This document shows, in pieces, positions 43,110-54,300 of a stretch of DNA of 64,000 bases (its first letter is position 1; the number at the start of each line of letters is the position of its first letter). The notes below the pieces were generated by a model. It searched no databases and was not told the DNA's origin. It saw only the letters and a list, made by a program, of their open reading frames with translations. The stretch comes from Platycnemis pennipes. Its lineage: Eukaryota; Arthropoda; Insecta; Odonata; Platycnemididae. Where the stretch lies: NCBI GenBank assembly GCA_933228895.1, contig OW121853.1, forward strand, positions 8,066,494-8,130,493, read 5' to 3'. The position numbers and the translations under genes are program-made.

Positions 43110-44348
43110 GAGAGTCAGTATCACAGTTGCCTAGCATTCCTTATTTTTTTATGGTCTTCAGGAAAATCAAATGGAAATTAAAGTTGAGCATCTTTAATCT
43201 GGCACAGTTGGGATCGAAGTGATGCCTGATTAAGGAGTTTGCCGGACTGTGGGTCATGCATGATAACTGGTCTATTTTTGACATCCGGGATGTTTTCATT
43301 GAAAGGAGTCAATTATTTATCACAAAATATATTTGCTTGCCACTTACTGAACACAATTATTAAAAGAGTCACTGAAAATAATCAGAAAGAAATGGTTTCT
43401 TAATTCACAAAGTTGTTACTTAAAAGTATGGAAGTTGCGCAGTGAGTGAAAATAACGGAAGCTAAGCATTGTGTGCATCATATTACTGCACATTTATAAG
43501 TGTAATATTATTATTGGAAAAGGGTATATAAATTTTGATTTTTTTGCGGCGCTTCGCGCAACATATTTCTTACCACGTTTGGTTTGTTATTAGCTGATTC
43601 AGCTCAATGTCAATGCGTGGGTGGCGTCCAAACGGCTGCCCATCACTACATCTCGTGCAACCAGACTGGATGATTCTTTAAAGACCATCATTAAAAATAG
43701 TTTTTCGTCAACAATTTCAGGCTAGTCATCTTCATCTCCACTTAGATTTATTGTTATTAATTACCATTTCAATGATTTCATCATCTGTCAAATGTTGTAT
43801 GGTGTAAGTATCTTGGTCGCTAGCTATCCATTCGTCTAAATTTACCAATTCCATTTCCTTTCATTCAGGGTTATGGATGCTGTTTGCGCAGTCAACCAAC
43901 TCCAACATCATATGTTCATCCTCAAAAACATGAAAGGCTTTAAAATCCCCACTTATTTCATCTACATCAAACCTCAAAGCAGGCCACAATTTAAACCTCG
44001 CACGTTTTAGAACTGACTGTGAAATGCTATTTCACGCGCACAAAATTTCCCACATCATGTCTTTTAGATTATATCTGTTACTGAAATAGTTTAGCCTGCT
44101 CCATTAGCATTTGACCAGAACTACTAACTCAGCCTTTCACTTCGACGTGATCTAAATCAGCATTTAAATCTTTCATTATTTTTCTTTCTGTCAATTATTT
44201 CTTTGTGTCACTTTAACTGTAAAACATTGAGAATTTTCTCTTTCTGCTTCTTAATGTGTTATATTGTCAAGGGTCCCACACAGTATGTTTCAGACAAACG
44301 CTTTACCCATGCAACAGAGTCAAGCTTTTTCACAACTAGCACTTTTAA

Positions 44349-46356
44349 CCCTTTCGCGCCGAACGTCGGTCATGGCCGACGCAGATTTTTATGCCCTAAA
44401 GACCGAACGTCGGTCATGACCGACTTGGATTTTTCGACCCAAAAGACCGAACGTCGGCCATGGCCGACGAGGAGTAGGAAAAGTGACCGCCGCGGAAGCA
44501 ATAACCTCAGGTATACTGCGACCCCTCGAGACCCGGCTTAGCGTGAGCTAAGACCCTTTCCCGGGCAACTGGGCTCGACCCTCTGCCTCATTTGTAACCC
44601 CCCTCGCTGCATGACTTCGCGGTTAACTAGTAGTCTAGGCACTGGTTTTTCTAAATCATTTTTTTGTTATACATTCCTTTAATTTAAGCTTTAAAGTGAA
44701 ATATACGTTTTTTGCTAAGTTTGTGAAAATTTTGAACGATATTCTAGCGTTAATATTAACGGAGTTATAGTGCAGAACTCTACATAACTTGTAGGTACTA
44801 CATATGTTCACGGCAAAAAATACACTTTTGGATAAAGTTTTGTTTAAACTTGGGGTAATCGTGATTCGTTCCTTCTCACTTAAATTTTTATTTTTTCTCA
44901 TATTTGAATTCATACCTATTCAACTATCACATATTTTTATATTTCCGTATTTTTCCTCATCGAAAAGTAGATTTTCTGTTTTTCCTAAGAACTGGATCTT
45001 TAGTAACCATTGATTCTCCTTATACGTTGGTGTTCCATTTGAACTATTGGTAGTTTTATACTTTAATACCCTTATGCGTAAACGCGTACGTGTTCTCCGG
45101 GGCATTTCTTCAAAAAAGCACTCGAGCCGGATGACTAGTTTCCCACGCTGTTTCAGGTAGCAGACTTTGGAAAAACCATAGATCCCATTCGTATGGTGCT
45201 GCTCTTTGTGTATGCATGGTCTTAATGGGTTAATAGCATTTTCGCCGAATTTCTAGGTCCCCTTTCACTTTCTTCGAAAACCGACTCTGAAGAATTATCA
45301 TCTACACACCTGTGGTGGTATCTCTTGTGTTTTCATGCTGTGCTTCTCTTCTCAATGCCTTTGCACTGAATTGCTGGATTCCCCATCCTTTTCGTAGAAT
45401 TTCTCATTAGGAATCCATTTCTACACCCATGTGCCCATCCATAGGAATATTTGTTTTTCCTTGCTTCTTACTTCAGTCTTGGCTCTAAAGCAAGCAGTGC
45501 TCTCTCTGTTAGCCCGAGTTTTAGCCATTTCTTAGTTCAGATAAATTCTCTCTTTGTGGTGGCGTTGCAACACTTTTGTTCGAGTGTAGTCATGTCAAAG
45601 GAACATTCTATGCTTGAGGACTCAATATTGGAGTTATTAACTAAAAGTGTAGTGAGGATGAAGACGTCTATTCGGACTCAGATGAGGAGACTTCGGATTA
45701 TGATCCAGAGACTTCGACTGCTGAAGCAACAGGCGCAATGGATCCCTCAGTTGCATCTTCGGGCGATGCATCAGATACGAGGAAAAGATTGTTACCAAAA
45801 GAAGAAAGCTTTCTCCGAAAGGTATGGATTTGTTTTCTGATGGTATATCTCCAAAAATCCACGAATTTGATTCCTCTTCTTCCGGGTCTAAGGCTGCTGT
45901 GTCCGCGAGTTCTCCAATCAGATTATTTAATGAATTTTTTTTCTCCACTGATTTGCTTATGCTAATGTCAGAAGAAATCTATCGGTTCAAATTCGTTAAA
46001 ATTAACGCTAGAATTTCATTTAAAATTTTGAAGCGCTCAGCAAAACACGTGGAATCCATTTAATAAGTTTAAATTTTTGGAATATACGTAAGGGCTTTTT
46101 TTAAAAAAACACTGCTAATTCAATCAATTTACCGCGGACTCCTGCTGCGAAAAAGGCTGCTAAAGGGTTGGTTGGTCGAGCCCAGTGGATGGGGAAAGGG
46201 TCCGGTGTCCCGCTGGGTTGGGTCCCAAAACGGTGGGTGGGGCATACCTGCCTACTTCCTCGCCACGAGAGAGCTCCGGACGGGAGAGTCAAGAAATATC
46301 TCTTGCTCCTCGTACAACGGGAAAAATTCTCTTCCTATGGCTCCGGCGCGAAAGGG
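44349..46356 (+). mobile_element. piggyBac element (2.0 kb) with TTAA target duplication
   Basis: Starts CCCTTTCGCGCCG and ends CGGCGCGAAAGGG, perfect inverted repeats flanked by TTAA (44345-44348 and 46357-46360). Near the left end are three tandem copies of a 45-50 bp unit with a GTCGGTCATGNCCGAC palindrome. From about 45592 the plus strand encodes an acidic start (SEDEDVYSDSDEETSDYD, then DTRKRLLPKEESFL), typical of piggyBac transposase N-termini, in more than one frame. The DDD catalytic domain is missing, so it cannot act on its own. Confidence 0.85.
44352..44470. repeat. Three tandem palindromic units inside the piggyBac left end
   Basis: Units of about 45-50 bp share GACCGAACGTCGG(T/C)CATG(A/G)CCGAC followed by a T-rich or A-rich spacer. 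Each core (GTCGGTCATGGCCGAC) is self-complementary, which would make good transposase-binding or hairpin sites. Confidence 0.8.
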
Positions 46357-46864
46357 TTAATGCAATAGTTAATGTTTTGTACTGATGCCTAACTCCTCTG
46401 TTGTTGCCACAACTGTATAGATTAGACATGATTAGGGAGAATCCAAAGCAGATAACAAATAATTTTATCAAATTACGTCTAGTGGTCAATCAAAAATGTG
46501 CACACCATTGAAAGTGGCCAATCTGTAAACTAGTCGTAATCTGTTTCGGTGTTGTCTTCAACTTTGTATGTTTATTTTAAGTTGCAAACTAATTCCAGTG
46601 CACACAGTATCAGAAATTAATATGTTTAAATTATTCTGATTCTCGGAATGGGAAAATTAATGTTAAGAATGGGTTAATATCTCAGCAGGTTATGAAGCAA
46701 TGTTTCAATAAAACATTTTTCAGCATTTTCCACAAAGTACCAGGGAGGTCAAGGCAAAATTGCCAGAATATGGGTGTTCCTGGATGAAAGGTGCTCAACT
46801 GTACTAGAAAGAATTGTAAATGTGCTTTTGTTGGCCTGGGATGTAATCATGATCTTCAGAGGAA

Positions 46865-48690
46865 ACCAAGGAATTGCTTGAACGTGCCAGTTCTGGTGAT
46901 AGTGATATAGAAGAGGATGATACTGACAGTAACAGTGCTGTGACAGGTGATGATGTTCTATATGGGAATATTCATTGCAGTATGAAGTTTCTCACGCTTT
47001 TGTTGGAGGAAGGGGGCCAAAGCACAACTTACCCATAGGATCGATGAAGTAGATTATTTGAAAAATATGTTAGGAGGTGAGGATTTTTTTTCACACAATA
47101 GTAGGAAATATTAATAAATATGCAAAATATCGCCAACAATGTGCAGGAAAAATAGATAGGCATTGGGTTGATGTTACTTGTAAGGAAATTAGGGCAGTGG
47201 CGTCGAAAGTGGGGGGCATGAGGGGCCGAAGCCCCCCCCCCCCCCTGAATTTGCCCTGGCCCCTTGAGAAATGAGTAGCCTTCATTAATAAAAATTAAAT
47301 GTCACTTGTTTCTAACTTTTTCCCTTCTGACACACATTCTCACACCTTCATGTGCTCTTTTAGGTCCTTTTCATCATTGCCCCCCCTCCCCACACCAAAA
47401 ATAGTTCCGACGCCCCTGAATTAGGGCATATTTGGGGGTCTGGTATATATGGCGGCATTTGACCTTGCAGAAAGTGAAAGCTACTGGAGAAGTTAGGAAA
47501 TAGACTGTCCCCTGATTCGACAATCTATGACTTACAATAGGTTTATGGAAGTAACAAAATATTTTCATGTAAGTGATATCTCAAAAGAGAAGAAGGACAG
47601 TAATGTTGGTTTTGATATCCTTCAAAAGGTGAGACCAATACTAGGATAAATTCAATACAAAATACCAGCCAGGCCATGAGTGATGAAGCAATGGTGGCAT
47701 TTAAAGGATGCCACCATATGAAACAGTATGTCAAATCAAAGCCAACAAATTGGGTTTTAAAATTTGGGTATTGGTGAGTCCAAGTGGTTATGTTTTAGAA
47801 AGAAATGTATATTTGGGAAAAAAAAGAGAGTAAAAATAACAAAATTCTGCTAGGAAGCCAAGTTGTGGTGAATTTACTCGAAAAGCATTTTGGTGAATAC
47901 CACCATGTATATTTAGACAGTTTTTTTCGAGTGTTTCTTTTATGAAAGAACTGTATAAAAATAAAACTTAATCTTGCGCTGCCACATGAACATCACATCA
48001 AGAATGGCCAGTCAAATTAAAAAATCCCTAAAACTTAAACGAGGTGAAAGTAAAATTTTACAAAGTTCAGAAGTGACAACCACTGTCTGGCGTTATAGAG
48101 GAGGCATTTGTCTTCTATCAACAAACTGCGATCCAAAGGTGAGTGTGGTGGTTTCCAGGAAAACAATAATGAACAGATTCTTATTCCATGCCCAGAATCC
48201 ACAGTAGGGTATAACAGATCTATGGGTGGAGTTGAGAAAGCTGATCGAAACTGGTCTTCCTATGAATTTGGAAGGAGGATGAAGAAGTGGTGGAAATACA
48301 TTTTCGTGTTTGTAGTAAACACAGCCATTGTAAATAGCTATATACTTATAAGGAAACAAATGCTCCCTCAACATCAAGGCATGGAACAACACAAAAAGGT
48401 TTTACTCTAGCTTTCTATGCAAGCAGATGATAGGGAACTACTCTTCTCGGAAGATATTAGGCCACAAAAGAGCCTATGCTTATGCCACTAGTTTTCCAGT
48501 GACTGCCTACCAGCTTGTGAAAATTGACGGAGGAAAAAGTGTGTAGTACCCAAAAAAGGAAGACGATTTGGAAGGAGTGCAGAGATCTCTAGGAAATGTC
48601 TTCAATGTGATTTACCATTGTGTGAAGTAGGATGTTACTTCAAGTACCACGGATAAGTCATTGAAGAGATGGAGTCCAACCATAAGCTAT
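46865..48690 (+). pseudogene. piggyBac-type transposase relic
   Basis: Broken frames in family order: an acidic segment (RASSGDSDIEEDDTD), then, after many shifts, the frame at 48108-48410 with INKLRSKGE, GYNRSMGGVEKADRNWSSY and KKWWKYIFVFVVNTAIVNSY. The YN..MGGV..AD and KWWK..F...V..AIVNSY signatures define the C-terminal part of piggyBac (PGBD) transposases. A Cys-rich tail (RCLQCDLPLCEVGCY) follows at about 48590-48630. It is interrupted by a hAT MITE at 47195-47418. Confidence 0.8.
47195..47418. mobile_element. 224-bp hAT MITE with perfect 8-bp target duplication
   Basis: Ends CAGTGGCGTCG and (read inward) CAGGGGCGTCGG; AATTAGGG is repeated exactly at 47187-47194 and 47419-47426. It includes a run of 14 or more C at about 47231-47246. 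It sits in the piggyBac relic and thus arrived later. Confidence 0.9.
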
Positions 48691-50470
48691 GAACCTAGAG
48701 GTATGTCCATTTGTTTTAATAGTCTATTTTTAATAAAAATGTTTTAATTTTGACAAAAGGATTTCAGAATTTATGGATTATATTTATAGAATATATGAAC
48801 TTAGGAGCACTGCTGGTGCCACTTGGGAATTAATAGGCCAAATTCTGAGGATATTAGGTATTTAAATTCAGCAAGAAGGCAGAGAATGCCATATGGAGAC
48901 TTAGGAGGGAGAGGATTAAAGGATTCCCGTCCCTGAGGTTGTAAGAGATTTAGATGAAATCATGCTTTTTTTATGTAGATATGAAAATTGGTGGCTCCTG
49001 ACCTAATCAAGAGATTGGAACAATTTTTTATTAGCTTACAAAAAAGCTTCCTAGTTATCATTCAATTTTTTTTTCATTGAGAAATTCTCCTACAAAAATT
49101 TTTATTTTTCTACCACTGCCAGTTAGTGGCTGTCTCATCAGCCTTATCTTGAATGTCTTAACATCAAATTTTGACAATTACAACAATAAGTATTGCTTGA
49201 AAGACTAACATCCTTTCCATAACAACAGTGATTCATCAGTTGAAATGTCCCTAAGAGAGATAAAAGTATTCTTTGAATTCATAAATGAGGTTTTAAATTG
49301 CTGGAATTATTTTTTCAGCTCTTCTGGTCCATGATGTCTTTGTTGTTAAGAAAATGCATAAATTTACAAGCAAGAACAAAATGATCCACCCTACAATTAC
49401 TCCTACAAACCAAAGTTTGGACAGAATCCTTTTCATATAAAAATAAGTACAAGCCAAAGAAGGCTTTTGAAATATTCCCATCAACGTGAAAAATTCTGGC
49501 ATCTTATGAATGATTTTCAAAAGAAAATTCTTTAATGCTGCAAAAGATAAGCCCCAGCTGAGTTAATACATATATTCATATGGCATAAATTTTGTTTTAC
49601 TTGTCAATTTTACTAATTATTTCAAAGAAAAGTTGAAAAACATTGCTCACTAATGCGGCTTTACCTTGAGGTCTGGAACTACCAACTAATCCTTATCCCA
49701 CTTGTGCACATCGACCTACATAATATCTTCAATCATCAAATGATTTTCTATCACCATCACTGTTATAATTCTTACTCTCTTCCAACATATGTTTCAGCAG
49801 TAACATCTCCATATCTTCTTTTGTCGATGAAAGATTATTCTGCTTGCCAATGCTTGATACTAAATACTGTGGGAAAAATTTCAATCCAATTTACAGTTCA
49901 GTACAGAGAAAAGAAAAGGAAATTGAAGGAAACTCCAATGTGGAGAAGGTATTTACAAGGCTAAAGTGTTGTAGGTTTGAGAATAAAGTATCCCTCGTAT
50001 GAAGAACTCGGTCATGGTGATACCTCCAACTGTTAAAGCAACTTTGAAGTGGAAGACATTGTTAATGGACTTGAATGAAAGCCAAACTTAGGGTTCAGTA
50101 TCATTGTTTGTTATGGTTCAGGATTTCTAGCGATGAAAGTTAGACCTGGGTCAGAGACGACCAATTTAGCAGCATATTGGGTGTGAAGGGGAGAAAAGCA
50201 AACTGTCAAAAGACTACACATGGATCCTAAAACCTATCAGCTCTTCTTTTGTGGGGAGAAATACACCGAAAATCATTTCTTTGGAACAAATACGACTGCA
50301 AAATCATGTTGTGGGGGCTAGATTTTATCATGTGGGTCCCCGGTTCAACCCGCGGTAATGAATTGTTTGTTAGTGGAATCTCAATCTCTCGACTTGAAGA
50401 CTTGGTGGGGAGCACTTCAAAGATCAGTACCCTGTCCAACAGACGGGAAGTTTTACTGTAAAACCCATAG
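48691..50470. other. Gene-free spacer before EXT2
   Basis: No family is recognised. A GGTTCAACCCGCGG word at about 50343-50356 looks B-box-like without a fold around it. Confidence 0.3.
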
Positions 50471-50955
50471 TACCTTCGATGGGAGAAGGCCGATGACAGG
50501 TTTTTCTCCTCCGTTCCCCGAGGAAAGAGTATAGCTATGGGGGGAACGCTAGTGAGCCGACCCTATACTTCCGGTAAGCCTGATTCAACCACCCCGCGTA
50601 GGACGACGGATTTTCGAAGTGAAAAACAATTGAGTAAGCGCTGCCGTGATTAGCTGTCAGCTCTCGGCGTTAAAATTCGGGATTTGGTTGTGAAGTGAAA
50701 TATTGTGTCTTGGTGGAGAAATTTTATGAATATGTGAAAGTCAATGTGTTCTAATGCATTACCTTTTGATTAATGCAAATAATTATGTGTGGGAAATTAC
50801 TGAGGCATAGTATTTGGCGAAAGAAATTGTACAAATATTCCATGAGCCTCCGGTCTTATCTTTTCTGAAAAGCAGTCATGCGAAGTCCGAAAATAAGAAT
50901 TCTTCCATGCTTCTGAATAGACTATGGTTGAGAGCATCATTGCGAGTTGAGAAAA
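50471..50955 (+). promoter_or_regulatory. EXT2: EXT2 probable promoter and 5'UTR
   Basis: From about 50480 to 50700 the DNA becomes richer in CG dinucleotides (CCGTTCCCCGAGG, CCCCGCGTAGGACGACGG, CTCTCGGCG) and then returns to AT-rich leader sequence up to the ATG. No TATA box at a fitting distance is evident. An additional non-coding exon cannot be excluded. Confidence 0.4.
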
Positions 50956-51305
50956 ATGATGTCAGTGAGAAGTGTCAAGCAGGGAGGGAAGTCTGGTTAT
51001 CATGGAATATGGATATTATCTCTTCGGTTTCGTCATTTTTTTATAGTTTTGCTGGTGTTCCTTGTTGTGTGGGCGTGCATAGTCGCTATAACCCATCTCT
51101 TTCTTCCATCCGCGACAATTTCTCTCCCTCATGTAAGGAGTTATCATGCTCCATTGTCACCCTTGGCTGCTCAACTTTCTCATCCACCTCCAGAAGTGCG
51201 ACTTGCTCGTACATTGCCCGTCGCAAAACCTATGAACACGAATTGTGGTCATCATAACTGCTTTGATGTGTATCGGTGTGGACATAGTTGGGAAAAGGAC
51301 AGCAG
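50956..51305 (+). CDS. EXT2: EXT2 exon 1
   Basis: Contains start, signal anchor and Cys block; ends in WEKDS plus a split codon; donor GTATGT. Confidence 0.88.
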
Positions 51306-54300
51306 GTATGTTCACTAAGCTCAAGGTTAATGAAAACATTGGTAATTTTGTCGTCTATAACCGATTGGTACTCAAATTTTTCACATAAAAATGACATTCG
51401 TTACATTTAGTAAGTGTCGGATCATTAGATTGATTTGTTTCCTTTTTTCTTAGCAGCTAGTGATTTCGAGGGTTTAATATATGTCATGCCATTGAGTCCT
51501 TAGTATGTGTACAACAAAGATGACTTTTCATTCACTATTAAGCATGATTGGTGGAATTGCTGAATTAAAAGCTACTCGTTATATTATTTCCAAGCCCACG
51601 TTTATACTTAGTGTTATAAATATTTTGTGGATGTAGAACCACTGTAAACACCATTAATATTCTATTTATATGTTCATTCTATTTTTAGATAACCTACTGC
51701 AATATACATTGTCAGTGTTATGTGCTGTGATGCTTCCTGACTTTAAATATGTACCATTATTTTTATTAACATCAAAGGAGACTCCAGTACCCTTGCAAAA
51801 GGCCAGATATAACCGGAAGATCACTAAAAAGACATAAGGTATTGGTATACAGTAGAAGGGAGAAGACCAAGACCAATGTTCAATTAGGAAAGCAAAAAGC
51901 GTGAGGAGGTGAAAGAGTATTGTTATCTGGGGAGCCGAGCAAACAGCAGTGGTGTAAGCATGAAGGATATTGCCAGTAGAATAGCCCAGGCAAAGAGGGC
52001 ATTCTACCAAAAGAATAATCTTACGAAAGGAAATAAAGTAAGGAAGCACTTCATTAGAACATAAATCTGGAGCACTCTTCTTTATGGAAATGAGGTATTG
52101 CCCGGAGAGCATAAAGTTAGCAGTATAGTAAACCCAATTTTAATGTGTACATCTGGTGTATAACAGATGCAAGACCAGATGTAGACATTACAATTGGGTT
52201 TACATAAGGTATACTACAAATTTTGTGCTCTCAGGGGGACTATAATAGCAGCAGAGAAGTCAAGGCTAGAAGCATTGAAAATGTTGTGCTACAGAAGAAT
52301 GATGGAGAGTAATTGGATTAACCGACATGTGAATAACAAAGAAGTTTAAGAAGAGTGGGAGGAAAGAGAAGCCTTCTGAAAACCTTAAGAAGAAGACACC
52401 TTAATCAGCCATACCATGAGATATGATGGTCTGATGAGGACAATTGTTGAAGGGCAAGTGAGTGGGAAGAATGGCAAAGGAAGGTCTCGTATGAGATACA
52501 TAGAGCAAGTTGTGAAGGGCATAAAAGAGAAATACAATGTAAATATGTATAGGTTAGCTGACAGGAGAATTGAGTTGGGGGCTGCATCAATCAAATCTTA
52601 GGATTGCGATAAACAAGGCCACTTCCCATGTACTAAGCTAGTCAAACTGGAGGAAAGAATATTTGGTCAGTGACTATATGTCAAACTAATCCATTGACTG
52701 CATCATTTGCAATAAATGGGCTCCCACAAATACCATAATCAGTAATGCCGATATTTCCTGTACCTAAGGTTTTAGCTCTCAGGTGACCTTTATTTCGTAT
52801 GGATTCAGTTTGATAATTGATGTTGATAAAATGTTGAACCTAGGAGCTAAATGAATCTTCATGAATTTCATGATGCCTTGATTTATCAGTGTGTATTCTA
52901 TATCTTCTGTATCATGAAATTGTCCATTCCCATGTTTCATGTGGTATCCTCTTATGAGACAATTCATCTTATGCCTACAAGGCCTTGGAGATACCCAGCA
53001 TCCTCATCATTGGTCAACAATCCTAGTCGATTGGTTTGATGCAGCCCTCCACTCGATTCTTCTATCGGCCAACCTCTTCATATTGACTTAGCTCCTCTCT
53101 TTTACATCCTTCACAACTTGCTCCATATACCTCATACGAGGCCTGCCTTTTCCATTATTCCCATTCACTTTTCCCTCAACGATTGTCTTCATCAGGCCAT
53201 CATGTCTTAAGATGTGGCCAATTAATTTGTCCTGTCTTCTTTTTAAGGTTTTCAGTAGACATCTCTTTTCTCCCACTCTTCTTAAGACTTTTTCGTTTAT
53301 CACTCGATCGATCCATTTTATCTTCATCGTTCGTCGGTAGCACTACATTTCAAATGCTTCCAGCCTGGACTTCTCTGCTGCTGTTATTGTCCATACTTCG
53401 CTGCCGTATAGTAGAATGCTCCAGATGTATGTTCTAAGGAAATGTTTCCTCACTTCCATGCTCGCATTTGCAGCTGTAAGCAGAATCTTCTTCTGGTAGA
53501 ATGCCCTTTTTGCTTGGACAATTCTACTGGAAATTTCTCTTCTACTTCGTCCATCGCTGGTTACTCGGCTTCCCAGGTATCAGAACTCTTCCACCTCCTC
53601 GATTTTTTGTTTTCCTAGTTTAACATTGGTCCTGGCTTCCTTTCTCCTACTGCATACCAATGCCTTAGTTTTCTTTTATTTGATCTTCAGATGATATCTG
53701 GTCATTGTTCTTTCCATATTTCCCTAGTGTCTTCTTTAAATCTCATTCTGTTTCTGCCTTGACTGCTATGTCATTGGCGAATCATAGCATGCTGATTTCC
53801 TCCCTGTAGATATTCATCCTGGAGACTTCTTTGACTTCTTGGATGGCTTTCTCGATGTAGACATTGAATAATACAGAAGACAGTGCACAGCTTTGCCTCA
53901 CTCCTTTCTTTATGCTTGCTTCTATACTGCTGGGTCCTGATTTGATTATGGCCACCTGGTTTTTATACAAGCTGTGGATAACTCTTCAGTCATTGTATGA
54001 TACTCCAATTTTTTTCTGAACCTTTAGCATCATAGTCCAATCCACATGCCTTCTCCAAATCTACAAATGCAACAAACATCAGTAGATTCTTCTGTATTCT
54101 CTTCTCTATAAGTAGCCTGAGGGCCAAAATCACTTCTCTTGTGCCCTTGTTTCTTCTGAACCCGAATTGGTCCTCATCCAGGAACTCCTCTGCTTTTTGC
54201 TGTATTCTTCCATCGATGATTCTGGTCAATTTCTTCGAGGCATGTGTTGTCAGGCTTATTGTCCTAAAATGTTCACAGGTCTCAGCTCTCTTCTTTTTGG

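Larger units (their letters stand above)
43181..46801 (-). mobile_element. Tigger element containing a nested piggyBac element
   Basis: Left end AAGTTGAGCATCTTTAATC and right end (read inward) CAGTTGAGCACCTTTCATC are inverted repeats with TA outside both (43179-43180, 46802-46803). The minus strand at about 44250-43600 reads LKRARFKLWPALRFDVDEI, DFKAFHVFEDEHMMLEL and WIASDQDTYTIQHLTDDEII, the C-terminal half of a Tigger transposase, with stops and shifts. The piggyBac element at 44349-46356 interrupts it, and the N-terminal half is not visible on the other side. Confidence 0.75.

Noticed and set aside
42790..43137. Ser/Pro-rich minus-strand frames opposite PAF1 exon 10
   Set aside because: Antisense shadow of the acidic tail.
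50340..50360. B-box-like GGTTCAACCC
   Set aside because: No A-box or cloverleaf at the right distance.
50814..51257. 147-codon plus frame overlapping EXT2 exon 1
   Set aside because: Out of frame with the conserved CFDVYRC block; the EXT2 frame explains the region.
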